Shown here one piece after another: positions 33,511 through 45,996 of a stretch of 64,000 nucleotides of DNA (its first letter is position 1; each line of letters begins with the position of its first letter). The stretch is from Talinum fruticosum (lineage: Eukaryota > Streptophyta > Magnoliopsida > Caryophyllales > Talinaceae): positions 186,001-250,000 of the forward strand of contig JAITYX010000088.1 in the NCBI GenBank assembly GCA_021018815.1. Direction: 5' to 3'. Made by a program: the position numbers and the translations under genes. The notes under the pieces are model-generated. The model saw nothing but the letters and a program-made list of their open reading frames with translations. It was not told the origin of the DNA and searched no databases.

Positions 33511-35360
33511 TTAGGAACCACAGCCTCGAGCATCACCGGGATCGAACCGAGTTTCCCACGATTGGCCTTTTTGGCGTGTAGGTTTTAGAAGTTGGAAAAT
33601 GATTTTAGGGCTTTGAAGTTGCTTTTTTAAAAGTAGGGATGAATCTTTTACTAAGATTTTTGAATTTTATTAAATTTGATTTAAAGCGAATTAAACAAAA
33701 TGTGAATGGCGGTTTTATTAATCTTTTTAATTTTAGAATTTATTTTCAGAATTTTCGGGATGTTATTCACTAATTAAAGAATAAATAAGAATTAGGGTTT
33801 TGGTTCAGCCGTGAGGCTTTAGGGCCAGATTGCTGTGAAAACACCAATCTGGACCGAAGCCTCGCCTACTAACCATACGGTACGAGGCGGCAGCTGTACT
33901 AGGCGGTGGCGGGCGCCAGCCAAAGGCCAAGGCCGAGGAAATCAGCCTCGGCCTCTGCCACTGGTTGGCAAATCCAAAACCAATTTTTATTCCTATAATC
34001 AGAAAATACCAGGATGAAAATTCAACAAGAATAAAACATAAAATTAGAGAGTCACCAGTCAGTTTTTAGGATGAAAACTAACAAAAAACAAAAAAAAAAA
34101 ACTTGCTCTACCAATCTTAATATGGGAAAAACTAAGACTAAAAGAGACTAAAATAGACTCTATTAGTCTTTGAACCGAGAATTGGATTCGAGGGCGAGGG
34201 TACGAAACGTAGGGAAAACCCTTCCATTCCGCTCGTCCGAAGACGACCATTACTGGTTTGAGTAGTGGATTACAATGATGTAAAACAAACAAGCAATCGA
34301 CATATTAATACGATAATTAAAAGCAACCAAATGGAATTAAAGGAAAAGCAATAAAGAAAGCGGTAAATAAAGCGATAAAGAAAAGAAAAGCAAAAAATTA
34401 AAGATTACATCGGGCAGTGGGAAGTTAAAAGAATTACATCTCTTAAACTACAATATGGAATGCGATAAAGGAAGCACATAAATAAAATAAACCGTTTGAA
34501 GGCTGAACAATTTCCCTCAAGTTGTCCGGCTTTGCTCATCTGGAGCTCCACACTGGATCTCTTAATGTAATGACAACAAATGAAAGTAAAAGGGCTTGTT
34601 TTAGTGAATCGTGTATGTGGGTGACGAGAATGATCGAGTTGAATAAATGCCCGAGAGATCGGAATAATCAAATATTCTTTAGCTCTTTGCGGAAATTCAA
34701 CGGTGGTGAGTGAAGAGAAAATGAATGAGTAGTAATTTCGGCGAGTGACGTTTAAATATCGAGTACTCGGGGTAGCTTTACGCAGCGTGAGGCTAAGGTA
34801 GGAAGCCAGTATGGGAATGAGAGCCAAGGCTCTCTATTTATAGGAGAGGACCTAGGTCACAAATGACTTAGGGTTTGCCTCTAATTTGCCGTCTAAACAA
34901 AAGAGATTGAACCCAATCGGGAAGTGATAAAAGCGGATAGAACCTAGTTGGCGGGTGTCGGCCACCCGGGCGCTCCTAGGGTTTCATGCCCTAGCGTGTC
35001 CCCAAAGGATTCTCCAAGCCAAAACGTAGCGTTCCACTTAATGCTTCTAGAAGGCATGCGCGAGCCACGACATTGTTTGGAGGAGGGAAGTTAAAAGTAG
35101 CACTTTGATATTGGTGATCATAAAATACAACGCTTTAACACCGCCATCAAGTCTTCGACTCCTTGTCCGATTGAGCAAAAGTAAAATGCAATATTTTGAG
35201 CTTGAAGGTGGTTCTTTGTGGTTTACTGGCTTATGTCACACCAATCGATTAAAGTCAAAGATCCAAATCCTCAAATACGACTTAGGATTTCATCATTGAG
35301 CCTACGAGAATAAAATACAACAATAAAGAGATAAGGGACGACACTTTTTAGGCGTCTACG
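33511..35360 (-). repeat. 3' LTR of Tat2
   Basis: The plus strand starts TTAGGAACCACAGCC and ends AGGCGTCTACG, which is the reverse complement of the Tat LTR with one terminal base changed at each end. Length is about 1.85 kb, close to the LTR at 3591. A TATA box on the minus strand lies at 34836-34843. Confidence 0.85.
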
Positions 35361-35376
35361 GTTAGCCCCCACTTCG
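35361..35376 (-). other. Polypurine tract of Tat2
   Basis: GAAGTGGGGGCTAAC reads on the minus strand next to the LTR start, as in the two plus-strand Tat copies. Confidence 0.8.
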
Positions 35377-35934
35377 ACCGAGTCTAAAAAGACGAAGGTC
35401 AAAGTAGACTACTTAAGGATACTTACCTCAATTTTTTATAAGGTATTGTGTGATGCTTGGAATTGGTTGTAATCAAACCTGAACTCTAAAATGGGGCTCG
35501 AACTTGATCGCAATGTATGCGTTCGAAGTCCGGAAAAAGATACTAAGTTTGGCTTGATCGAGCCTAAAGCTTGGTATATTTTGATGCTAAAACTTCGATC
35601 GTTCTTTGATCTCTTCGCTAAATAATCTGCTTGTACTAACATGCTTGTTAGCACATAATCAAATTGACAAAAGTTCGGTGTTTTACCCGAGTAATTTAGT
35701 CAAAAAATATACTTGATAAAGCTGTTCCAAAAAGCTGATTAGTGGGCCAGGAGCTCCCACTTGTATGCACAAGGGACAAAGGTCACATCCCTCGGTTTGA
35801 CAAAGCTGCATAAGCTAGGTGGGTAGGCTAACCTTTGGCGGGCGTGGCCCCGGCGTGCCCTGCCGGATTCTCTTGGTTCCCCACTACTTGCTTGACTCTT
35901 GTCTTATGTGCTTGGCTGCCTTGATCGAATTTGC

Positions 35935-35944
35935 CTATAAAAGG
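35935..35944 (+). promoter_or_regulatory. TATA box of antisense PMD gene, copy 3
   Basis: CTATAAAAGG lies about 130 bases upstream of the ATG at 36069. Its sequence and spacing match copies 1 and 2. Confidence 0.65.
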
Positions 35945-36068
35945 AGGTGTATGGTGTGTTTCATTTTGCACACTTACTTCTCTTCTTGCTCTTGCTCTCC
36001 CCTTGTGCTTTGCTAATTTCGCTCCTTCTTGAAAATTAATTGCTTCTCAAAAATCTCTTATCTTTAAA

Positions 36069-37202
36069 ATGTCTAGAAGAAGAACTCATCCCATTTGGAA
36101 GATGTAGGGCGGAGAAGCTTACTCAAGATTCCTTCCTCGAGCGAGAATGACGTCCACAAAATGAATGCAATGCAAGTGATTTTCTAGTTGAGGCCAAGAA
36201 TCACGTATCTTCGCTAGCTATTTACGCTTCGGTAAGCTAATTAGCTTAAACTTCTTCATTTGCTCATTTAGAGTCTTCAACTAAAATCTCATTGGTGTTT
36301 TGTCTTACGAGATAGGCTCGATTCGGAGTAGCGGAGCCATACCCAAATTCATGGAGACATGCGGGATGATGAACTTTTCTCTTGAGGAAGTCATGCATGA
36401 TGTCGAGTTTGGACCTCTCTACCTTACTTTAGACCATCTTATTGATAAAAGGGAAAGGGATCCCATTAGGGCCATTAGCGAGCAATTTTGGGATACTACC
36501 AACACGTTTCACCTTCCTTTTGGTGAGATGACAATAACACCTTTTGATTTTGCTTGTTTTATCCAATTTGGGCTTCTCGGGAGAGCCTTTAGCCTATGAT
36601 CGAAACTTGTACAAAAATTGTGACTATCTCTATCATCTCTTTGGCCCTGTGGCCAATAGATTTCCTTATAATAATAACTTTAAGTATACTTGTCCTTTTT
36701 GAGGCCTTTGAGGATGTTGGTTTTTGGCCTCAACATTCTTCCCAACAATAAGTCCGGATCGTGCTTGCCCTTCTCTTGATTCCTCTTCTCTAATCAGGCT
36801 GCTACGGTTCATGTTCACTATTTGGTGAACTTAGTAGACCTCGATAAAATAAAGGAGCTTACCTGGGGTGCTCTTGCATACACTTGCTTCATTAGGTGCC
36901 TTTGTGTCGGTGTGTAGCATACAAAATCGGAGTCGGATTCAACCAATTATCTTCTTTGAATGGCTTGTGGAAAATTATTGAGCTATGCTCAAACTTTCCT
37001 TTTCTCCAATATATATTTTTTTATCTTGTGTGGATAAAAATCTTACTTGATTCGCAAAAATGCGGTCGTGGTTGTATGAGTATTTCCCACATCTCTCTCC
37101 CGGTTTAACGAATCATCTTGCATGTCCGACCTCCGTATCATGGGCCAAGATCTATCTTCAATATCTTAAGATTCATGGGATACACTTTTTGAGATCAGCC
37201 CT
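36069..37202 (+). pseudogene. Antisense PMD gene, copy 3, part before Copia2
   Basis: Exon 1 (36069-36231) starts MSRRRTHP, has an early stop, and ends at a GT donor (GGTAAGCTAATTAG) identical to those of copies 1 and 2. Intron 1 runs to about 36311. Its acceptor reads CTTACGAG, changed from CTTACAG or CTTATAG. Exon 2 carries GAIPKFMETCGMMNFSLEEV, RERDPIRAISEQFWDTTNTF and HLPFGEMTITPFDF, then a frameshift. VHYLVNLVDLDKI and DSTNYL-like blocks follow, then WLYEYFPHLSPGLTNH. Copia2 interrupts the gene at 37203. The family role of PMD proteins is nuclear and silencing-related in Arabidopsis; what an element-borne copy does is unknown. Confidence 0.75.
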
Positions 37203-38783
37203 TGAAGACTCGGACACTCTGCTCAATACTTTTACGAGTTGCATAAAAGGAATCGGGTATAACAATCTCGTACTTATAGAGTTTTAATTCCAAGGCATTC
37301 TTTGTTTGCTAGAAACTTTTACGAGTGATATGGTATCTTATTTAAGTGATATAGCTTTCACTTCATGTATTTTGTGCTTATCCTTGAGTGACTCGAAACC
37401 TTATACTTTGTTCCGAGTCTCTCATCACTCAGATTTATCGCATGTTGAATAGGCTGGTATTCCGCTCGGATCCGACTCCTTTCTATAAGGTCTATCTTGT
37501 TGAAGTCGGTACTCTAGTCTGTTTCATGCTTAGTTTATATCAAGGTATATCACTCCGATGTTCTTTACTTAACTTGATTCTTTGCTCGGACTAGCTCGAT
37601 GGAATTTTGAGTTACATGGATATTAGACTCGAGAAAATTCCTTTTCGTTTCGACTCGGATAATCGGTTGCTTAATTATCGTAATTATTTTTATTATCCGT
37701 GTCTAATCTTGGACCAAAGTATTTTATACTTTGAGAACCAAAAATTGATTTACTTTTGTAGGTTATTTAATCGAGGATACACTTTTCAAACTACAAAAGT
37801 AGCCTGAAGCTGAACGTCAAATCACCAGCGAGACATGGCTTTTCACCTTCTTTGCTACGGTTCCGAGAAGATTGTGTTAGGGCTGTCTGTTTCCAAATCT
37901 GGAAAAGCTGGAGCGTCAAGCTTAACGGTGGTTTCCACCTCATCTTTCAAGACACCGCCAATGGTTTTGGGACTTCCAAGAGAGTTTAAACCGTTGTCCA
38001 ACGTTCACATTACAATGGATACTTTCGAGTGACTCGAAAGCTCCTGTCAACGGTCACAAAGGACTCTCGGTCGGCGAGATGAAGATAACGACCACTCTAC
38101 CTGGTCATCTATAAATAGAAGCCATCTCACAAGACTTGAAGATTGCCGAAATTATTGTTAATACATATACTTGAGAAAAGTCATTGTATTTACTCTCAAT
38201 CTTCTACTTACAACTCCTACTCGTAGTTCATTACTTTATGAGTTGTAAGGTCTTGTACTCGATTACAAACACTTTCTTACTTTCTCTGTAAGGTCCCTTG
38301 ACTAAGTTGTAAGGGTTAACTCAGCTTAGTTGTCCCTAGCTGTAAGGGTTATCTCAGCTAGGAAGTACTAGATCGAGATAAGGGAATTTCGAGTCTAGGA
38401 AAACTTGTATAGAGTTGTCTAAGGGAGCAACTCGGGTACAGACAGATTCACGATATTTTGTGGACTCAAAATAGTGGGTTTGACTTCGTGCTTGGATTAG
38501 CACGGTCCAGTGGTTTTCTGCCCAGGAGGGTTTACACTTAATCTCTAAGTGTTATCTTTACGAGTTCATTCTAGGTCGAGACGAGGTTTACGGCTCTTGC
38601 TTAACTTGCTTATTTATTCGTGATAGCTTTTCCGAGTCCAAACTTTTCTGACCCTGTCGATAGACTCGGAACTCTGTCTCTGTCTTGTTTTTGACAAAAG
38701 AGCTAAAGTTTCCACGAAAAACTTCCATCACCCTATTCACCCCTCCTCTAGGGTGACTCGGACTCTCCCAGAGCAAACCTTCA
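37203..38783 (+). repeat. 5' LTR of Copia2
   Basis: The LTR begins TGAAGACTCGG and ends CCTTCA, with TATAAATAG at 38110-38118. It is homologous to the Copia1 LTRs and almost identical to 45997-47560. Confidence 0.9.
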
Positions 38784-38785
38784 AT

Positions 38786-38797
38786 TGGTATCGAGCC
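38786..38797 (+). other. Primer-binding site of Copia2 (tRNA-iMet type)
   Basis: TGGTATCGAGCC lies two bases after the LTR. It corresponds to TGGTATCAAAGCC in Copia1. Confidence 0.75.
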
Positions 38798-38842
38798 TAG
38801 CCTTTCAGAAAGGATCTAACCAGCCAAAGGTCTAAAGATGAA

Positions 38843-40290
38843 ATGGCTCGGAACAACGGAGAGCTCGATGAAGGAAGATCTTCCAGCGAGACCACCAAAG
38901 TTCAAAGGATCAAACTTCGGGCCTTGGAAGAAACTTATGGAATGTTTCCTCATGGATCATGATGAAGATGTATGGGAAATCATACAACAAGGAAACTACA
39001 TTCCAATGAAGACAGAGGAATTCAGAATCATTCCCAAGACAAAAGCCGAATTCACTCCAGGTGAAGCAGAGAAGTTCGGGAAGAACTTAACAAGGCAATG
39101 AACATTCCGATGTGCGCCATTAGCTCGGAAGAATACAACCAGAGTGTCTGCCTGTGACTCAGCAAAAGAAGTGTGGGACACCCTTGTCAACACTTACGAA
39201 GGCACAAGCCAGGTCGGACAAGCGAAGATAAGTTAGTATCTTCACAAATATGAGCTTTTCAAGATGGAGCGGAAGAGAACATCACTCGGATGTTCATTCG
39301 ATTTCTTGAGATTACCAACAATCTCAAATCATTGGGTAAGAAGATTTCCCACGAGGAAATGTGCGGAAAGATACTCGGGAGTCTACCCAGAGAAGATGGG
39401 GTCCCAAGGTGACCGCCATAGAGGAAGCTCGGAACCTCTCACTCTTAAAGCCAAACGAGCTCATCGGGAAGCTTCTCACTCACGAAATCCATCTAGAAAA
39501 GGAGGATGCTTGAGGGCGGTACCAAAAGGAACATTGCACTCGAAAGCCTCGGAATCCAAAGAAGCAAATCCGAGCTCCTCGACTCGGAAGGCGATCTCAT
39601 GACACTCATTGCAAGAGGCTTCAAGAGAATAATGAAGCACAAAAGATGGGATAAAAGGCCACTTGGAAGAATTCTACAAGAAAGACAAGAGGGACGAGAA
39701 AAGGTAAGTACTCTTCACCCTCAAAGTTATCTTTATCTAAGAATTACGGATGTTTTGAGTGTGGCGGCAAAGACCACATAGTCAAAGACCGTCCTAAAAG
39801 AAAAAGGGACAGAAAGAAGAAGAAGGCCATGATGGCAACATAGAGCGATGAAGACTTATCGGAAGATGACGATGACTCGGACGACTCAAAGTGTCGATGG
39901 CAATCTCGACTCGAAGCCGAAGGAGAGTCGAGTCGGACTCGGATAATGAGGAAACTAATCCTCAAGAGGTAATTGATTATTTCCTCGAATTCTCCAAAGT
40001 CGATTTAGCTAAGTATATTTTTACTTTGGAAGAAAAGTCCTATTCGATTCTTCTTAATTCAAAGAACAACTTGAGTTAATTACTTCGAGAGCACTTCTTT
40101 GAAAAATGAATTAGAAAAGCTGAGACTCTCATTTAGAGAACTCGGGACTAGTGCTCAATCTAATGAGGCTGAGTCCGAGTTACTCGGGAAAGAAAATGAG
40201 GAGCTAAAGCGGAAGCTCACTAAGTCTCAAGATCTGGTTTTAAAGTTTACTCAAGGTCGAAATACCTTGACATGCTCTTAGGATCACAAT
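38843..40290 (+). pseudogene. Copia2 gag
   Basis: The start at 38843 gives MARNNGELDEGRSS and shifts frame by one extra base near 38885. It continues as RPPKFKGSNFGPWKKLMECF. Later blocks are WGPKVT-like, EEARNLS, IARGFKRIMKHKRW and a zinc knuckle at 39751-39792 (CFECGGKDHIVKDRP), whose last cysteine is replaced by arginine. After an acidic run the sequence continues with VIDYFLEFSKVDLAKYIFTL and a coiled-coil-like segment at 40099-40281. At least four frame changes occur. Copia1 gag aligns throughout. Confidence 0.8.
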
Positions 40291-40599
40291 GTGTCTCTTT
40301 TCGAAAAGAAGGTCTTGGTTTCAACAAAGAAGAGGAATCCAATTCCTACTCGGATTTATTCAAAAGGATTCCGAAGCTGTGAAGTTCGGGAAAGCTGAGC
40401 ATGGTCCCATTCATAGAAATGAAGGGAGAACTAAGCCCGAAGCTGTTTACAAAGGAAACCATTCTCTCGTGTTTCAAAAGGAAAGGTTTTCAAAAAGAAA
40501 GAGACACGGACTCGGTTCTGCGAGAGGAAGACTCGAGAATTAGACAAAACCCAAAGTCACTCAAATGCGGGTTCCGAAACACCTTCTTCCTCAGAAAAG

Positions 40600-41073
40600 A
40601 ACCACGGTAAGGAATGTTCTTGGGTTCGTTAGAGGAAGTGAGAAGGGTTAGATTCTCTCTGTTTTGCGGGTCACTCGGAAAAGATCAAAAGGACACTTGG
40701 TACCTTGATAGTGGATGTTCCCGCCATATGTCGGGAGATGCGGGACTCTTTTACGAGTTGGAAAAACATAAAGGAGGAAAGGTCACATTTGGAGATGATA
40801 GCAAAGGCAAGATAGTGGGGATTGGCAAGATTGGAAAAGGAAGCAATCCGGTCGAGTCTAGTCTACCTTGTCAAAGGATTAAAGTATAATCTGCTCGGCA
40901 TCTCTCAACTATGTGATAAAGGTGAAGAGGTAAGATTCACTCGGACCAATTGCTACATTTCGATGTCAATACCAAAGAGACCAAGCTGTCGGGTAAAAGA
41001 TCGGGTAACACCTATATCATTCCTCTCTCGACCCGAGTCGGAATTTATCTTGCTTAAAAGCATCTCTTCATGA
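40600..41073 (+). pseudogene. Copia2 protease region
   Basis: The motif DTWYLDSGCSRHMSGD, with D-S-G at 40707-40715, marks the copia aspartic protease. GGKVTFGDDSKGKIVGIGKI follows, and after a shift LVKGLKYNLLGISQLCDKGE. The motif lead-in missing from Copia1 is present here. Confidence 0.85.
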
Positions 41074-41079
41074 TGATTC

Positions 41080-42180
41080 ATGGTCTTGGCATCGTAGACT
41101 AGGGCATATTAGCATGCATACCATCAAAAAGCTGGCATCTCATGGTGCGGTTAGGGGTTTACCTAAGCTGTGTTTTTGAGAAAGATAAAGTATGTGATGC
41201 ATGCACCGAGAGGAAACAAGTCGGATCCTCATTCAAATCTTTGAAGACAGTTTCCACATCCAAAGTGCTTGAACTACTACATATGGATTTATGTGGCGAA
41301 ATCCCTGTTAAGAGTCTTGGAGGTAAATCTTACATATTCGTTATTATTGATGATTATTCTCGATTTACCTTGGTGTGTTTTCTTAAGCACAAAAATGAAG
41401 CTTTCAAGGAGTTCGATAAGCTCTGCAGAAAAATCCAAGTTGAGTCTCGGACTCGGATCCGGAGGATTCGAGCCGACCATAGAAGGGAGTTTGACTACTC
41501 GGAATTCTCGAGTTTTGTGACAAACATGGAATCTCTCACAACTTCTTAGCACCCAGAACTCTTCAACGGAATGGAGTAGTAGAGAGAAAGAACAGAACCC
41601 TTGAAGAGATAGCAAGGACGATGATGATTGAGCACAACTTGCCTTACTATTTACAGGCGGAGGCGATCAACACGACCTACTATACTTTGAATAGATGCCT
41701 CATCGGACCCATATTGAAGAAAACACCTTACGAGCTCTACAAGGGAAGAAACCAAATATTTCCTACTTCAGACCATTTGGATGTAAGTGCTACATTCACA
41801 ACAATGGTAAGGATCACTGACCAAGTTTGATGCTCGGTCGGATGAAGGTATTTTTACGGGTTATTCTTCTCACGAGCAAGGCTTATTGTATTTTCAATAA
41901 GAGAACTAACAAAGTGGAAGAGAGTATCCATGTTATATTTGATGAGCTTGAACAGGAGAAACCAAGCGAGTCTTCATACTCGGAATTGAAGCTCGGTAGA
42001 GATGATAACGAAGCCGAACCCACAAAGACTCGGACTCAGCCGGCTCAAAATGAGGTCACTCGGAACGAAGTGACTCGGAATGAGACAACTCAAGAGTTTG
42101 CTCGGAACGAACAAGCCAATGAAGAAGATCACTCGGAACAAGCTTCGAAGATCAAGCGATTCAGCCCACAAATCTCGTGA
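41080..42180 (+). pseudogene. Copia2 integrase
   Basis: The zinc-binding part (LGHISMHTIKKLASHG, then CDACTERKQVGSSFK) is followed by HMDLCGEIPVKSLGGKSYIF and DDYSRFTLVCFLKHKNEAF. IRADHRREFDYSEF carries the second acidic residue, and NGVVERKNRTLEE, after a shift near 41549, carries the third. The C-terminal part has LNRCLIGPILKKTPYELYKG. A linker at 41935-42180 contains a short repeated TRNEVTRNE segment. The core is open for 135 codons from 41142. Confidence 0.85.
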
Positions 42181-42329
42181 ATCGAAGAAGCGGTAAAGCA
42201 TTCAAGTTTACTTCTAGTCATCCACTAGAAAATATAATATTTGATATCAACGAGTGGGGTAAGAACTCGTTCTTCTCTTCAAAATCTATGTGCATTCACT
42301 ACATTCATATCATTAACTAAACCCGAAAT

Positions 42330-43150
42330 GCACTAGAGGCCCTTAATGAACTCTGAATGGGTGGAGGCCATGCAAGAGGAACTCAATCAATTCGAAAGAA
42401 ACTAAGTCCGGACTCGACCAACCGACCTTTTGACCACCCAGTTATAGGAACCAAATGGGTTTTCAAAAACAAAGCTGGATGAGGGTGGAGTGGTAGTCGA
42501 AACAAGGCTAGACTTGTGGCTCAAGGTTACAATCAAGAAGAAGGAATTGATTGTGGGGAAACATTTTCACCGGTTGCCGAATTGAAGCTATTAGAATTTT
42601 GTTGGCATTCGCATCCCACATGCATATTAAATTATATCAAATGGATGTTAAGTGTGCGTTTCTCAATGGTTTTATTGAAGAGGAAGTCTATGTCGAGCGA
42701 GCCTCCTGGTTTTGAAAACTCGGAATTTCCAAATCATGTTTTCAAACTTCAAAAGGCTCTCTATGGTCTTAAATAAGCTCCTCGAGTTTGGTATGAAAGA
42801 CGAGCAATTTCTTGGTTCAAAATGATTTTAAAAGAGGTCGGATCGACAAAACTCTCTTCATAAAGACCAAGGGGAAAGATTTCCTTATTGTTCAAATATA
42901 TGTTGATGATATTATCTTCGGTGCTACTAATGAATTTACGTGCGAGAATTTTCTGAGTTGATGAGTCGAGAATTTCAAATGAGTATGATGGGAGAACTCA
43001 ATTTCTTCCTTGGTTTACAAATCAAACAAGCCAAAGATGGGATCTACGTCCATCAATCTAAGTATACCAAGGAACTGCTGAAGAAATACAAACTTCAAGA
43101 TGCAAACCACGCATCTACACCCATGAGCGACGAGTATAAAAGTTGACTCG
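42330..43150 (+). pseudogene. Copia2 reverse transcriptase
   Basis: Motifs are GYNQEEGIDCGETFSPVAEL, QMDVKCAFLNGF (shifted frame), EPPGFENSEFPNHVFKLQKA and the active site YVDDIIFGA with both aspartates at 42905-42910. FFLGLQIKQAKDGIYVHQSK follows. Stops occur after YGLK and around 42940. Relative to Copia1 the active site is intact. Confidence 0.85.
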
Positions 43151-43199
43151 GACGAAAAAGGTAAAGCAATAGATCGAAACCCTATCGAGGTATGATTGG

Positions 43200-43843
43200 A
43201 TCTCCGATATATCTTACTTCCAGCCGACTGATATAATGTTCGAGTGTGTGTTTGTGCGCAAGATTTCAAGCTAACCCAAAGGAATCACATCTCACTTGCG
43301 GTGAAGAGAATATTTACATATCTTGCAGGTACTCGGAACTTAGGTCTATGGTATTCCGGAGACTCGAAGCCGACTCTTACTCGGATACTCGAGACGCGGA
43401 CTACGCTGGATATAAAGTTGATCGAAAGAGCACTTCGGAGCTTTCCAATTTCGGGTCAATCCCTAATATCCTGGCACTCAAAGAAGCAAAACTCAGTAGC
43501 TCTATCAACTGCTGAAGCTGAGTATATTGCAGCTGCGACTGTTGCGCTCGGATTCTATGGATAAAGCAACACTTGAGAGATCTTCGATCTGTCCTTCAAA
43601 TCGGTACCACTCAAGTGTGACAATCAAAGTGCAATCAGCATCACCAAGAATCCAGTCCATCACTCGAAAACAAAGCATATCGAGGTCGGATATCACTTCC
43701 TACGAGACCACTCGGAAAAAGGTGATATTGAACTTGAGTTCATTCCTACTAATCTTTAATTAGCTAATATTTTCACTAAGCCTCTTGGTGAAGATAAGTT
43801 TTGCTTTATTCGGAATGAGCTTGGTATGTTAAATGCTTAATTA
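43200..43843 (+). pseudogene. Copia2 RNase H and pol C-terminus
   Basis: The RNase H blocks are LAGTRNLGLWYSGD, DADYAGYKVDRKSTS, SWHSKKQNSVALSTAEAEYI, LKCDNQSAI and KTKHIEVGYHFLRDH. The reading ends with KPLGEDKFCFIRNELGML and a stop at about 43841. One extra base in the YSDADYAG block (TCGAGACGCGG) and others shift the frame. This is the usual copia pol end. Confidence 0.85.
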
Positions 43844-44339
43844 TATGCTATTCTTATTCATTGCATGATTACGTGATATGTGTTTTCACTTTTGATAACC
43901 ATTAGCTCGGTTGATTCGGTGATACTTGGGTTAGTAGTTATTTCTTATTTCTAAGTCACTCGGAACTATTACGAGTCATACTCGAACGTAGAGAAACTTG
44001 GACTTCAAATTTTCTGAAACTATCTCTAGACTAGTGGAGAGTTTCAGAATATATTTTCAAAATCTTTTTCTCTCTCTCTCGAGCGCTGTGATCGAGACGA
44101 TAGCCGTGGATCCCTAACTGCTGAAATCTTAATCGTTGAAGAGAACCGTCACACCGGTCTTCGATGACCGATGGACAAGCCGAGTCGAACGGAGTTATAC
44201 TTAACGGATAATTGACGGGCGCATTTCTTTTCTATAAATAGCGTCTGTTCTTCTTCATCTTGGTACTCTACATTTCATCTCTTTCAAACGAAACTTTTCG
44301 CGGAAGATTTCTACGTACTGAGTGATCTTTGAACTTTCT

Positions 44340-45570
44340 CAAGCGACGAAAAGGCCATCTCAAGTAAGTTTGACTGCTCTCATTCCTTTCTTCTACTCTT
44401 TTCGTTTGTTCTCATCTTTCCGTGCTTTCTGCGATGAGAACTTTTTCTCTTAGCATTCTAGCAAGGAGAACCCCAACTCCAAGCACCTCAAATATCTTTT
44501 TGACATTCTTAAGGGCTACGAAGTAGACCTCTTCCCCTCCATCATTGAGCGGATGGCCGCTATGCCAGCTCAACTCCAATCGAAGAAGAACACCTCCCTC
44601 CCTTTCGGTGCTCTTCTCACCCTTGTCTTCAAACAATTCCAAGTTCCTCTCCCCTCGGACCCAAATGCGTGTGCGAGGCTGCCATTGTTGTCGGTAAAAG
44701 GAACTTCGAGGGTACGGATACCGAAAGCCGAACCCGGTGTCCGGGTCCTTAACTCGAGGCCGAGGCCTCCTTCTCGGCCTCGGACTCAGAAATCAACCCC
44801 GTCTCTCTCCCCTCTCCACATGTTGGTGCCTCCACCTCGGGTGCCTCCAAATCTCTCTCGGCTCTTTTGTCCCCGTTTTTATGGACAAAATCAGCTCTGT
44901 GTCCACTATCTTCCAGGACACGCTCCGGTCTTTCAAACATGTCCTCCAAAATATGAATATCAACCAAAAGACCGCCCAATCCCAAATCCGAGAGCAGCGA
45001 GTCTCTAGTTCTTGAGATGAGGGCCACGGTGCAGGAGCGAAGGAGGCTGGTCGAGCTCCTCAAAGAGAGAAGGTCCAAGGCGGCTTAGGACCATGGTGAC
45101 TCGGACACGTCCGAAGCGTCTTCGGGCCCATGTCCGACCTCCTCGGACAGCGGGGAAGAAGAAGAAGAAGAAGAAGAAGAAGCTGTAGATGCGAAGCCGC
45201 GAGATGCCGAGGAGCTCGCGGCTGAGCGGCTCACTCCGGGCAAGGGAGGCATACGGGAAGAAGCGGTGGGAGCTGCTAAGGGTCGAGCTGCTCTACAAGC
45301 TCGGATAGTAGTACTCGGCTCGGACAGCGATGCAGGTGGGTCGAAGACCTAGGCTGCACCAGCGAGTCGGTCGGAGCGAGCCCCTCCGGCTTCGAGCTCA
45401 ACGAGGAAGAACCCCTCGATCCACTCGTTCCGGGTCGGCCACTCGGAGCTGAGCCCTTGACGATCATATCGGTTCTCCCTCCGCCGCACTCAAGCACATC
45501 GTCAAGACCCTACCAACCCCTCCGCTACCACTCGAAATCCCCTTCTCCCTCGTAGGCGCCATGCACTGAG
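44340..45570 (+). pseudogene. Copia2 env-like 3' reading frame
   Basis: Between pol and the polypurine tract lies about 2.1 kb typical of the SIRE/Maximus lineage, which is known for an env-like gene in this place. The reading includes HLKYLFDILKGYEVDLFP, ERMAAMPAQLQSKKNTSLPF and GALLTLVFKQFQVPLPSD. These resemble the L-P-[YF]-G...F..[FL].V.L pattern of plant retrotransposon env-like and related proteins. A second block at 44872-45010 reads MDKISSVSTIFQDTLRSFKH. A glutamate run from (GAA)n at 45152-45181 and a low-complexity tail follow. I saw no clear signal peptide or transmembrane segment. Frames change at least twice. Copia1 has lost this region. The stretch 43845-44339 shows no gene. Confidence 0.55.
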
Positions 45571-45983
45571 TCACAATTCCTCGGTCTGCCAGATTCTTCT
45601 TTACGAGAGATTTTCATTTTTTTGTCCGGACATATAAGTTGTACTAATTGTTCTTTTCTTCCCTTCCTTTTGTTGTTGTTTTTGTTGAAAGGCAAGGGGA
45701 GAAATAGAATTAGAAAAACTTGTTGTCCTGTTTAGGGGAGTTTTCCCTCCTTTTGAATATATATTTTTTACTTTAATGGACTAATGCATTTCATTATTTA
45801 ATTTACGAGTTCATTACTATTAGCATGCTTTTACGAGTTAATATTAATTCCTTAATAAAGCATACTTTACTTTTTGCTACGATACATTAAATATGTCTTA
45901 CTCATCTCATCTCATGCGCAACCACTCGGAATCGGATCTTTTTCACTAACAAAGTTTACGTCTAAGTATGGAATGCCTTTCAT

Positions 45984-45995
45984 AAAAAGGGGAGA
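45984..45995 (+). other. Polypurine tract of Copia2
   Basis: AAAAAGGGGAGA directly precedes the 3' LTR start TTGAAGACTCG. Confidence 0.85.
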
Positions 45996-45996
45996 T

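Noticed and set aside
36300..37287. A host PMD gene such as MAIN or MAIL1
   Set aside because: It lies between a Tat polypurine tract and pol and recurs in the same place in two other copies, so it is element cargo.
45152..45183. (GAA)n run as a regulatory GAGA-type element
   Set aside because: A simple microsatellite in the decayed env-like region.
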